64,000 nt of DNA from Photobacterium alginatilyticum (lineage in GTDB: Bacteria; Pseudomonadota; Gammaproteobacteria; Enterobacterales; Vibrionaceae): NCBI RefSeq assembly GCF_009910675.1, contig NZ_RSEJ01000021.1, positions 52,798 to 116,797 on the forward strand, written 5' to 3'. Each line of letters starts with the position of its first letter. Within the stretch, counting starts at the first letter, position 1. Of this stretch, positions 1-8,267 are shown one piece after another. Made by a program: the position numbers and the translations under genes. The notes below the pieces were generated by a model. That model ran no database searches. It saw only the letters and a list, made by a program, of their open reading frames with translations, and was not told the DNA's origin.

Positions 1-2137
1 CCCTCCACTGGGGTAACACGCTTTTCATAAGATATAATCGCTCGCCACATTGCTCATGTTCTTGCAACTGCCTACGAATTATTTGGGCTAATAATTGACC
101 ACTGTAAGCGGACTCCAGAAGATAAGCCAGTAACCCATAATTTAACGCCGCAGGTGAATTTGCATCATTATCAGAAAGATAACTTACGATCTCCGCGTAG
201 TCGGTAGCAACAAATGTCACATCAAATGGGCGTCGTTCTCGCAACGCTTGAATAAAGGCATAGTCGCGTTGAGTCAACTTACCTTCTAGGACGTGATTGA
301 GGTACAAACCATAATGCTCATCAATCAACCCATCACGCAAGAACATCTCCAGCACAGGCATGGTATCAGGCACCCAATTGGCATCTGGAGCGCTGTCCAT
401 TGCCTCATGGAGTGGCCACGTAACCGATTTCGCTTCGCTGATGGCGGTTCGCAAGTTAGCCAGCTTAGCGCTGCGATCATGAGCCTGTTTTCGATGACGG
501 TCTTCAATCGCTTGGCGACGCAGCTCTACAACTTTAGGATCCAATTCAGAGATTGCAAATTCACTTGCTTGAAGACGTGTTGCATATGAGTTCTTGTCAT
601 TATTGAGTGCATGAATAAGAATATTACCTCTTTGGTTCTGAAGACCTACAAGCATATCTATTGAATACAATGCAATAGATTCATTTTGTATTAGGTTTAC
701 GTTATTCAAGTTCCGCCTACTAATAAGAGCTCTTATCAGAGCGCCACGCAACACCCAGGCATACTCCTCTTCATCAAGCAGGAGTTCTTCATTGGAAGCT
801 TTGTCTCTTGCCATCAATGTGCGATAAGACGCTTCCAACTCTGTAACCCGTTCGGTTCGGATGCGTTCCTTTTCCGCAATTGCCTTATCAATCGCGCTTA
901 CTTGATTAGTGTAGAGTTTGGCAAAGTCATCACTGTAAAAGTTCTTATAGATAATAAAAGCCAATAAGCGTTGTAAAGTCTTAGGATCTGTTGCCAACAC
1001 GTGTCTATAAAAGTGAAACTCATTAACGATATTACGCAGGACACGCATATCGGGTACTGTAATTGCGACTTTCTTCAACAACGGAGCTAACGACGTTTGC
1101 AGGATGGGATCTGTAAACAGTGTTCGAAAGCGTTCATAGGCGTTGAAAGGTGACATAACAGGTACTAAGGGAACAATAGCGTCAAAAAATTTTGTGCGAT
1201 CACTGCCTTTGAATACATCATCACGAATGGCATAAACAAACCTGACAGGGTGATGGATTTGATCGCATCGATTAATTAACCCATTCAGTTCTTTTAGGCT
1301 TTCAAAGACTCCTGGGCAGTCAAAACGGTCTAAATCTTCAATAACCAATACATCGCATTTCGTGGCAACAAAAAAACGCAATAATTCTTCGAGGTACAGA
1401 CTAAATGACGTCGCACATTCTGACATTGGTTGCAGGTCTATATCACCATCTTTGGGGTTAATACGTGTAATACGATGACGAAGCAGATACCGACAGACGT
1501 CAGCTCCTACACAGACAGGCACCGCGGCCATAAAGACAGTAAGCAGTACATCAATGTTTAATAGCGAAGACGCCGAAAATACCGAAATCAACCATTGAAG
1601 CATCGCCGATTTTCCAACAATAATTGCCAACACAGCCACGCAAATCCAGGCTACCACTACAAATGATTGGAAATATGCTGATATACCTTGAAAATGTTTA
1701 AATATGGGGAAACTGAATCGCGATCCCCTGTGTTCAAGGTCACTACGTTGGTAGAGTACTTGTTTTGCAATAGCATGCTCAAGATTTTCGGTAGTGGCAT
1801 TGTCTGATGGCAAATAGGTTCCCAACGAAACCAAGACTGTGTTGAGGTGAGGGCGTTCGCGAAAATAGGAGTGCAGAAGTGTTGATTTTCCACTACCGTA
1901 GGGGCCAGTAAGGGCCAGTTCACGAACTTTTGACGCACAATTATCAAGAAAGAAATCGAACTGTTCAAAGTAATGCTGATATTCTTCTGGTTTATCTTTG
2001 ATCGTTGGCGTTAAACATAGCCTTTCATCGTCATATTCTTCTACAGGGGTTATGAGTCGGTCTAAGAAGTGAATTAAGCTTCGCAAGCCATATATTAGCT
2101 TGTTAATTACTGTCGTTTGGAAAGTCGCTAGTTCCAT
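1..2137 (-). CDS. KAP/YobI-like membrane P-loop NTPase (C-terminus beyond window)
   Basis: The frame is open from an ATG at 2137 to the left edge (712 codons), so the C-terminus is missing. Seen: Walker A GPYGSGKST at residues 78-86, then two hydrophobic segments at about 159-176 and 193-215 inserted in the NTPase domain, then Walker B DVLVIEDLDRFD at about 262-273. An NTPase split by paired membrane helices between Walker A and B is the KAP family layout, and the long helical C-terminal part resembles YobI-type NTPases. KAP NTPases are inner-membrane-anchored and often found in phage-defence islands, which fits the neighbours. No strong ribosome binding site is visible at this ATG. The defence role is inferred. 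Confidence 0.8.
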   Translation of the reverse strand, partial: MELATFQTTVINKLIYGLRSLIHFLDRLITPVEEYDDERLCLTPTIKDKPEEYQHYFEQFDFFLDNCASKVRELALTGPYGSGKSTLLHSYFRERPHLNTVLVSLGTYLPSDNATTENLEHAIAKQVLYQRSDLEHRGSRFSFPIFKHFQGISAYFQSFVVVAWICVAVLAIIVGKSAMLQWLISVFSASSLLNIDVLLTVFMAAVPVCVGADVCRYLLRHRITRINPKDGDIDLQPMSECATSFSLYLEELLRFFVATKCDVLVIEDLDRFDCPGVFESLKELNGLINRCDQIHHPVRFVYAIRDDVFKGSDRTKFFDAIVPLVPVMSPFNAYERFRTLFTDPILQTSLAPLLKKVAITVPDMRVLRNIVNEFHFYRHVLATDPKTLQRLLAFIIYKNFYSDDFAKLYTNQVSAIDKAIAEKERIRTERVTELEASYRTLMARDKASNEELLLDEEEYAWVLRGALIRALISRRNLNNVNLIQNESIALYSIDMLVGLQNQRGNILIHALNNDKNSYATRLQASEFAISELDPKVVELRRQAIEDRHRKQAHDRSAKLANLRTAISEAKSVTWPLHEAMDSAPDANWVPDTMPVLEMFLRDGLIDEHYGLYLNHVLEGKLTQRDYAFIQALRERRPFDVTFVATDYAEIVSYLSDNDANSPAALNYGLLAYLLESAYSGQLLAQIIRRQLQEHEQCGERLYLMKSVLPQWR

Positions 2138-2332
2138 TCAGAGTGCCGCCAACCTAAAGATACACAACTGTCTAATATATCATACGGTTGATATTAAGGC
2201 GGAGAAATTCGGTACACCATCAATCTAGTTACTTCTACTTAAACTTCCCCATTATCGAAGACTTTGTTACAGGACAAGCAATACAAAAATTAATCTGAAC
2301 AGGTGAAATTAAAGCTGATACTCTAACGCGAA

Positions 2333-2385
2333 TTTGTCCAGGGGCGAGTTACAGCTGAAGCGCGTAACTCGCCTTTGCCCCAAAG
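2333..2385 (+). repeat. Island hairpin element, copy A
   Basis: Starts TTTGTCCA, then a perfect 9-bp stem (GGCGAGTTA at 2343-2351 with TAACTCGCC at 2365-2373), then TTTGCCCCAAAG. The first 50 bases are identical to copy B at 5011-5060. It lies 3' of the nuclease-like gene and 3' of nothing on the left side. The right flank (TTGCG...CAACAATC) recurs after copy D and the left flank (ATACTCTAACG) before copy F, so the unit is longer than the hairpin. Confidence 0.75.
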
Positions 2386-2567
2386 TGAGTTGCGAACCTC
2401 CAACAATCATGTCAATTGCGTCTCCTTTGAGCCAGCATTTTTTTAATGCTAGTGGTGTGCTTAAAGATAATTTGAACTCGAAGTACCTTTTACGCTGTGT
2501 TTTGAGACAACGTTCCAAGTAAGACACTTAACACAAGATTAGACAACTGATTCCTTGTACTTATATT

Positions 2568-3419
2568 TCAAGGCTGCATACTTTGGTATTTGTGCATAAT
2601 TTCATCATAAATCGCTTTGCACTCCCTAAAATCAGAAGTTATACCTGTAAAAGCATCGAAATATTTGGTGAAGTTCATTTTTGAGATAGGTTCATAAATA
2701 TTGTACTTTATTGTCTCTGCTACATCAGAGCCGACTACTAGTGTTGCTGTAACCGTTATAGTGATAGTTGTTCTTGTGTCGACAATGAACTGTTTAACAG
2801 CATTTTCCATATTCAACATCTGTCCATTGCATTGGACGCTTCCAACCACAAGGTTACCACTTGTTTGTGCTTTTTTTTCAGATAGCATCGAAAAGGCAAT
2901 TAAGTGACACCAATTCCATTTGTTTTCGTGAGGTCCAGTCACAATTAAATCACTACATTCAATTAAGGTATTAATGTGAGCATTGGCAGAGATGCCCATC
3001 ACGTCATTTTGGCTTTTCGTTCTCTTCCGACTTCCTGGGATATTGTATTTTTCTATATCTTTAAATGATATTTTATGACTGTTTTTCTTGTATGTTGGTC
3101 CCAAAGCAAAGCCTCCATCTAGAAAACTTCGGGCCTCACTGCTTACTTTTAAGACGTCTAGCGGCGGCTTTTCCGCATGATAAATTACTGTACCATCGCT
3201 TGATTCATATTTTGAAGGATAGAGTGGGAAGTTCCGAAGGAAAATGCAAAATGGAACGTTAAATATTTTGCTTTCTGAGATTGATATTTCTAGTTCATCA
3301 TAGTCTATGTTGCCGTACACAGACGTCACCTTGGCCGTTTTTGCATCATAAACGATGCCTAATGTTGAGTCGTAATTATAATCCTTCCATGGACGAAAAT
3401 TTATAAAATTTAATCCCAT
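2568..3419 (-). CDS. Uncharacterised protein with WxWCH...N nuclease-like motif
   Basis: 283 residues, ATG start, not recognised as a whole. The C-terminal half contains KWNWCHLIAFS (residues 167-177) followed by NLVVGSVQCNGQM (189-201). The spacing, a His in a WxWCH block followed by NLVxGS and an Asn, is like beta-beta-alpha-metal (DNA/RNA non-specific endonuclease type) toxin domains, with H172 as candidate general base and N198 as candidate metal ligand. The N-terminal 120 residues show no motif I can name. No signal peptide or membrane segment is seen. It sits alone between hairpin copies A and E, on the same strand as the KAP and HEPN genes. A nuclease effector is a hypothesis only. Confidence 0.5.
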   Translation of the reverse strand: MGLNFINFRPWKDYNYDSTLGIVYDAKTAKVTSVYGNIDYDELEISISESKIFNVPFCIFLRNFPLYPSKYESSDGTVIYHAEKPPLDVLKVSSEARSFLDGGFALGPTYKKNSHKISFKDIEKYNIPGSRKRTKSQNDVMGISANAHINTLIECSDLIVTGPHENKWNWCHLIAFSMLSEKKAQTSGNLVVGSVQCNGQMLNMENAVKQFIVDTRTTITITVTATLVVGSDVAETIKYNIYEPISKMNFTKYFDAFTGITSDFRECKAIYDEIMHKYQSMQP

Positions 3420-3575
3420 TGTCTCGTTTCTCTTGTTGTATTTAATAAGCGTAGCATACCAAATAATAAGCTTAATAGAAGCGAGCTAATACATTAGGAA
3501 ATGTAGTAGATTAGTAAAATAGAACGGTAGTTTGTGGTAATTTTAATCTCATAGTTTAAAAAATCGTAACCCACA

Positions 3576-3623
3576 TTTGCACAGAGGCGTGCCTAGTGAA
3601 TCGTGCTGGCACACCTTTGCCGC
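3576..3623 (+). repeat. Island hairpin element, copy E (degenerate)
   Basis: TTTGCACAGAGGC then stem GTGCCTAG (3589-3596) against CTGGCAC (3606-3612) with one unpaired base, then TTTGCCGC. Same order and orientation as the other copies but with base changes in both conserved ends. It lies between the nuclease-like gene and the HEPN gene. Confidence 0.5.
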
Positions 3624-3687
3624 ATAATTATTTCGAGTTAGGTTCCATTCATACGATGAATTCATCCGATTGGTATACCTTCAATAT

Positions 3688-4737
3688 TCAGACTTTAGCG
3701 TCGCAGAACTTAAATGCTTCATCTGCTATCGAAAGACACTCTGAACACTCAGTGTAAGTCGGTTTATAGCCGTCATGAACGACGTCGTTTCTTAGATTCT
3801 TGAACCCAAGCAACTGATTCACTAAGCCATCAACTTCTTTATTAAACAAGTTCGGCAAAGCTTCTGTTATCACGTCATGAATGCGCCGATACTTTTTGAT
3901 TTTGTAACCTTTAGCCCTGTAGACGTTTAGTAAGTTGTATAAAGCTAACTCAAGCGCAATGAAAGACTCCAATACAGCTGCGCTGTGGTTCTCTTGTTCA
4001 TTCGCCATTTCATAAGCCCGCATCAGAGTTACACGCCAACTGGGAAAGTCACCAGTCGTAAGGTAATGGGCAATGTGACCAGTGCTTTTTTCACGATTGA
4101 AGTTAGGCAATTCATGATCTGCTAAGTTCGGAGGTTGCAAAGAAGTGAAGCGTCGTGCATCAGGCTCCCAATCATCGAACAGTTCTCGGATTCGTTGATC
4201 AGTGTCTTTCGCCAAGTGTTGTTCGTTGTACTTCTTAAACCCGGTAACAATATAGGGCTTAAAGCCTGCCATAAAGTCCACTTCCTTAATTGATGTGTCT
4301 AGCGTGGCGTAGCGGTATACCCTGATAAAGTGATTCAAAGCATTCAAAGCTTTACGCTCCAAAGCATCGGAAAGATCATCAGCTTCAACAGCAATACGAA
4401 CAAGTGTTGTGATACTGGAGCTACTGAACTGTGTGTGTCCTTTACCGTCAGTATCCATCAACAAACTAACATCAATTGAACCATCAGCCCGATTAACAGC
4501 GTTGCAAATCTGGTTGTCACCTGTCTGTCGTGATGCTTCAAAGTCGTACTTGTAGCTAATTGAATTATCATGAGCAACCGTGATTATCCTGTCGTTCACA
4601 GATAAGGTATTGACGGAGCTCATCGGTTTACCAATGCCTACAACGAACCGATCTCCTTCAAAATCGAAAGGGGCTTCACCGGGCAAAACTCGAATATTGC
4701 CCGGATAAAAAAACTGAAATAGTGCACAACCTCTCAA
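3688..4737 (-). CDS. HEPN-domain protein, probable defence RNase
   Basis: 349 residues. The start is TTG at 4737, preceded at ideal distance by AGGAGG; no better ATG is in frame nearby. The C-terminal 100 residues are helical and end in RNDVVH (R316-H321), the Rx4H signature of HEPN ribonucleases, preceded by a helix ALELALYNLL typical of these domains. The N-terminal 200 residues are not recognised; the layout (unique N-terminal sensor plus C-terminal HEPN) is like ApeA-type abortive-infection proteins. It is a single-gene unit between hairpin copies E and B. The HEPN call is from the motif; the antiviral role is inferred from location. Confidence 0.6.
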   Translation of the reverse strand: MRGCALFQFFYPGNIRVLPGEAPFDFEGDRFVVGIGKPMSSVNTLSVNDRIITVAHDNSISYKYDFEASRQTGDNQICNAVNRADGSIDVSLLMDTDGKGHTQFSSSSITTLVRIAVEADDLSDALERKALNALNHFIRVYRYATLDTSIKEVDFMAGFKPYIVTGFKKYNEQHLAKDTDQRIRELFDDWEPDARRFTSLQPPNLADHELPNFNREKSTGHIAHYLTTGDFPSWRVTLMRAYEMANEQENHSAAVLESFIALELALYNLLNVYRAKGYKIKKYRRIHDVITEALPNLFNKEVDGLVNQLLGFKNLRNDVVHDGYKPTYTECSECLSIADEAFKFCDAKV

Positions 4738-4823
4738 TTAAGCCTCCTACTGATCCAATTTACACGTATTGAGTGCAAACTCTGTATTACTGTTCATCAT
4801 ATATCGTGCAAAAACAATTGATT

Positions 4824-4850
4824 AAAAACAATCAAATTCTGATTGTTTTT
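4824..4850. terminator. Bidirectional hairpin between divergent units
   Basis: AAAAACAATCA (4824-4834) pairs perfectly with TGATTGTTTTT (4840-4850) across a 5-base loop, giving a T-run on either strand. It lies upstream of both divergent genes, so it may insulate the HEPN gene and the Lamassu-type operon from each other. Confidence 0.5.
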
Positions 4851-5010
4851 AGAACAAGAGAAGTATTTTGACTGGTTCATTAGCTTTTGTTGCTGAAAGC
4901 CCCAACCAATGATCTGAACTGTACAAGCGATGTTAGACATGCCGTTAAGTGACTTTGCTATAGCTGAAGTAATTCATCATTTACTAAATTAGCAAAACCA
5001 CTGACACAAT

Positions 5011-5060
5011 TTTGTCCAGGGGCGAGTTACAGCTGAAGCGCGTAACTCGCCTTTGCCCCA
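5011..5060 (+). repeat. Island hairpin element, copy B
   Basis: Fifty bases identical to copy A (2333-2382): TTTGTCCA, stem GGCGAGTTA (5021-5029) and TAACTCGCC (5043-5051), TTTGCCCCA. Flanks differ from copy A, so the conserved block is precise. It stands between the divergently transcribed HEPN gene and the Lamassu-type operon. Confidence 0.75.
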
Positions 5061-5250
5061 TTTCTTCTTTCAGGCGATTAACCACTCGCTTCACCAAAGT
5101 GTCATTTGGCTTACTTTTTGTAATACCAGTAACCTGTTTACGTAGATGGGGTAACATCAAATCACCAGTTCTTATAGAAATGAGCCAGTGTTTAGATAGT
5201 GATCTTACATAAATCTAAAAACATAAGGTTTACAATACCTGCTCACCCTA

Positions 5251-5280
5251 TTCCACTTGTATCATTGTGATTGGTATAAT
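5251..5280 (+). promoter_or_regulatory. Possible promoter of the Lamassu-type operon
   Basis: A perfect -10 hexamer TATAAT (5275-5280) lies 32 bases before the first start codon. The only upstream hexamer at 18-bp spacing is the weak TTCCAC, so the -35 is poor. Judged by eye. Confidence 0.35.
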
Positions 5281-5311
5281 ATTCCTCGTCTATACCAAGT
5301 AAGGTCCTTCA

Positions 5312-6391
5312 ATGATTTCGGTTCGAGTATTAAAAGCAAAAAACGGTGATTGCATCCTGCTATCTTGGGTTCATGATGGAACTAAGCGAAACATTCTTGT
5401 TGATGGTGGTAAGTCCTCTGTATACAAAACAGTCGCACAGAAAGGCGAGCTTTATAAAGCACTCAAGAAACTTAGAGACAACGGTGAGCGTGTAGATAGG
5501 CTGATCCTAACTCATGTTGATGATGATCATATTGGCGGACTTATCAAAGGGTTTGAAACTGGAGAGTTGCTTACCGATTTGTGTGACAGTATATGGTTTA
5601 ACTCAGGAAGGCTGATTAAGCGAGATTTTAACGCCGAAAGTATTCCGAGTAATGAACTAGATCTTGAGAGAAAGAACCGCAAGGATGGGGAAACAAGTGT
5701 AAAGCAAGGAGTCACGTTAGAAGAGCGTATAACAGAACTCGGTATATGGGACGAGGAATTGATTGTTTCTGGACATTCAATTGAGTTTTATGGTGCGAAA
5801 ATTACGGTGTTGTCTCCCACATTAGAAAAGCTGTCAAAGTTACTACATAAGTGGGAAAAAGAAGCTCCTAGAAGTGTGACATCAGCGTCTGCAAAAGATT
5901 ATAAAGCAGGTATTGATGAGTTGACTAAAGATGATGTTTTTGAGGGAGATACATCTATTCATAACGGAAGTTCAATAGCTTTTATCTTTGAATATATGTC
6001 GAAAAACATTTTGCTTCTAGGAGATGCACATGACGATGTTATCTGTGATTCTTTGTCAGAGATGGTCAGTAGCAAAGGGAATGAAGGCTCTGATGAAAAA
6101 ATGCTAAAAATTGACTGTGTTAAACTTTCGCATCATGGAAGCAAATATAATACAAGCTATGACTTTTTGCGCCTGATTGAGTGTAAGAACTTCATAATAT
6201 CTACAGATGGTAGCTTACATGGCTTACCGAATAAATTAACACTAGCAAGAATAATTAACACAATAGATAAGCCCAGCTTGATATTTAATTACCCACAACT
6301 TATCAAGAAAATCTTTACTAAAGAAGAGCTGGAAACACTAGCAGGCTCAGGCGTTGTAATTAAAAGTTGTGAAGATCACTTAAATGTATGA
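5312..6391 (+). CDS. Metallo-beta-lactamase-fold hydrolase, Lamassu/ABC-3C effector
   Basis: 359 residues. The metal-binding motif THVDDDHIGG is at 67-76, followed by LLLGDAHDD and KLSHHGSKYNTS, which together match ComEC/Rec2-type metallo-beta-lactamase domains without the membrane part. An AAGG ribosome site precedes the ATG. First gene of a four-gene operon: it overlaps the protease gene by 8 bases. In ABC three-component and Lamassu systems such a hydrolase is an effector released or activated by the SMC-like ATPase when foreign DNA is sensed. Substrate is unknown. Base composition is AT-rich like the rest of the operon. Confidence 0.8.
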   Translation: MISVRVLKAKNGDCILLSWVHDGTKRNILVDGGKSSVYKTVAQKGELYKALKKLRDNGERVDRLILTHVDDDHIGGLIKGFETGELLTDLCDSIWFNSGRLIKRDFNAESIPSNELDLERKNRKDGETSVKQGVTLEERITELGIWDEELIVSGHSIEFYGAKITVLSPTLEKLSKLLHKWEKEAPRSVTSASAKDYKAGIDELTKDDVFEGDTSIHNGSSIAFIFEYMSKNILLLGDAHDDVICDSLSEMVSSKGNEGSDEKMLKIDCVKLSHHGSKYNTSYDFLRLIECKNFIISTDGSLHGLPNKLTLARIINTIDKPSLIFNYPQLIKKIFTKEELETLAGSGVVIKSCEDHLNV

Positions 6392-7715
6392 ATTAGCACT
6401 ACAAGCAATTAAGAATTCCACTGTAAAGGTTATGGAAGGAAGTGGCGTAATAATCTGCCCATTCACTGATGAATACTCCTATATTTTTACTGCAAAACAT
6501 GTGATTACTGAGATAGAAATTGAGGATATTCATATTGAAAGTGTGAATGGTCTTGATATCAGAGTCTTAGATAAACTAGAACATAATGATATTGATCTTG
6601 CCATTCTAAAGATATCTAAGGTAGCTGAAGGTGTACACTTTTATGAGAGCAATTACGAAAACTTCAGTCAGAATTTGAAGCTTTATGGATATCCGGAGCA
6701 AAATAGACATCAAGAAAAAGTCATAGATCAATTAGGCTCATACAACTGCGAGCTTCATGATATAGGCGATGAGAAATACATTTTTTTGCTAGATGGTGTT
6801 GCGCCAATTGATGATGTCGAAGGTTTTTCGGGAGGTGGTATCTTCTCGATTGATCGAGAAACAGGGAGCTTTAGTATTTTGGCTGTTGAGATTGGTATGA
6901 GAACCCCTGAGTCTTCAAACAGTCAAGTAGATGCTATAAAGATTGATAGATACATCGAAATCCTCAATAAAAATAACTGGCAATTAGTGATACCAAGTTA
7001 TCTTCGAAACTTCGAAATGTATAGAAATATAATTTTCGAAGATGTTGATTTAGAGAATGATGGAAGCTTAAATGGAATTAAAGGGTGTTTACGTACCATA
7101 TTAGAAGAATATGGGGTAACTAACTCGTTGACGATTAATCCAAACTCAATTTTAGAAAAGTTCGAGAATAAGATATTAACGTATGAACAAAAGAAGAATG
7201 ATTTGTACAATAGATGCTTATGGAGAGGTTTCTTAGAATTCTTGTCGATATACCTATCTCTAAACCCGCCGTTAGACTCTGATTCTTGCAATGAAAATTA
7301 TTTGGATGAGTTGTTTGTAAAATTTAGATTTGTCTTTGACCATAAGAAAGTTAATTTCAAAAAACTATTTAGGACATATATTTTAGAAACTGACTTTGGT
7401 CCGCTAAATGAATTGTCAAAAATACTAATCTTCTCGCCACGAAACGCTAGTGTAGGAAACCCTATATTAGACAAAAAAGTCTCTAATATGACGTTAACTG
7501 ACATATCTAGTTCAATTGGTAGTCAGAAGCATAGGATAGAAGTTGTAAACCGGAACCGTAACATAAGAAATGACATATTACATTGGCCATCAGTCAATGA
7601 CAAATGCTTGTCCGATAATGAAGATGATTATAGTCGTTACACCGTATTTGATAGCGAACAAGTGAAAGAGAGTTTAAACAATAGTTATGGGGAGTTTTTA
7701 GCTGATGAAGAATGA
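6384..7715 (+). CDS. Trypsin-like serine protease with C-terminal ABC-3C-type domain
   Basis: 443 residues. The N-terminal 170 residues carry a chymotrypsin-fold triad: H39 in TAKHV, D71 in NDIDLA and S149 in GFSGGG. The remaining part is helical and includes RNRNIRNDILHWP near residues 390-400, an RxxxxH-like motif seen in C-terminal domains of ABC-3C components. No signal peptide, so it acts in the cytosol. It overlaps the hydrolase upstream by 8 bases and the small gene downstream by 11, so translation is probably coupled. A hydrolase plus protease pair with a SMC-like ATPase matches the Lamassu hydrolase/protease arrangement. The proteolytic target is unknown. Confidence 0.8.
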   Translation: MYELALQAIKNSTVKVMEGSGVIICPFTDEYSYIFTAKHVITEIEIEDIHIESVNGLDIRVLDKLEHNDIDLAILKISKVAEGVHFYESNYENFSQNLKLYGYPEQNRHQEKVIDQLGSYNCELHDIGDEKYIFLLDGVAPIDDVEGFSGGGIFSIDRETGSFSILAVEIGMRTPESSNSQVDAIKIDRYIEILNKNNWQLVIPSYLRNFEMYRNIIFEDVDLENDGSLNGIKGCLRTILEEYGVTNSLTINPNSILEKFENKILTYEQKKNDLYNRCLWRGFLEFLSIYLSLNPPLDSDSCNENYLDELFVKFRFVFDHKKVNFKKLFRTYILETDFGPLNELSKILIFSPRNASVGNPILDKKVSNMTLTDISSSIGSQKHRIEVVNRNRNIRNDILHWPSVNDKCLSDNEDDYSRYTVFDSEQVKESLNNSYGEFLADEE

Positions 7716-8265
7716 TATATCTTTCGAAGAAAATCATAGTTTTTCGGATCTAGTACCAGATTATGATATAAGAAAATTTGTATTGTCTTGTAATATGACT
7801 AAGTCAGCTATAGTAAATGCATTTTGTTTAGTGTTCGAAAAAGAAAGTGATTTAAAAGAGCAGTGGGAAGATATCGCAGATGTTTTAAATTATGAATACC
7901 TAAGTACTAATGAAACCACCGAGTTTGAAAGGTGGAACAATTACTTGATATTTGTAATTACAGGTGAAGCATCCCTAGAAACAAAATATGAAATTGAGAA
8001 TGATAAATTTTACATGCGTAAACTAGTTATAGAGCTTTCAACTGAAAGTGAAGAGATGTTAAAGGAAAAAACTATAGCATTTTTAAATAATAGGTTGCTT
8101 CTTCGAAACTTTGATTTGTCGAACAATAGTTTTAATAATGATAAATGGAAAGAATCATTGGGAGAATATTCAAAGTCAATTACTAGCGAGAACATTACAT
8201 TTGGTCGAGATAGAATTTCAAAAGATGCTAGGGTTGATTGGATAAATAGAATGTTAGGTCAATAA
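7705..8265 (+). CDS. Small middle component (LmuC/ABC-3C MC-like)
   Basis: 186 residues with no catalytic motif; mixed helix/strand, acidic, no membrane segment. GGGGAG lies upstream of the ATG inside the protease gene. It is identified by place and size: in Lamassu and ABC-3C operons a 150-200-residue middle component sits directly before the SMC-like ATPase and bridges it to the effector. Only 2 bases separate it from the ATPase gene. Sequence similarity alone would not let me name it. Confidence 0.6.
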   Translation: MKNDISFEENHSFSDLVPDYDIRKFVLSCNMTKSAIVNAFCLVFEKESDLKEQWEDIADVLNYEYLSTNETTEFERWNNYLIFVITGEASLETKYEIENDKFYMRKLVIELSTESEEMLKEKTIAFLNNRLLLRNFDLSNNSFNNDKWKESLGEYSKSITSENITFGRDRISKDARVDWINRMLGQ

Positions 8266-8267
8266 TA

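Noticed and set aside
2320..2400. Integron attC site at the hairpin elements
   Set aside because: TCTAACG before copies A and F resembles an R'' core, but no GTTRRRY partner is found at the other end and no integron integrase is present.
2309..2527. Open frames on both strands over hairpin copy A, and a frame with the same N-terminus over copy B (5012-5212)
   Set aside because: Their shared residues come only from the repeated hairpin; no ribosome site, no family match, and the frames diverge directly after the repeat.
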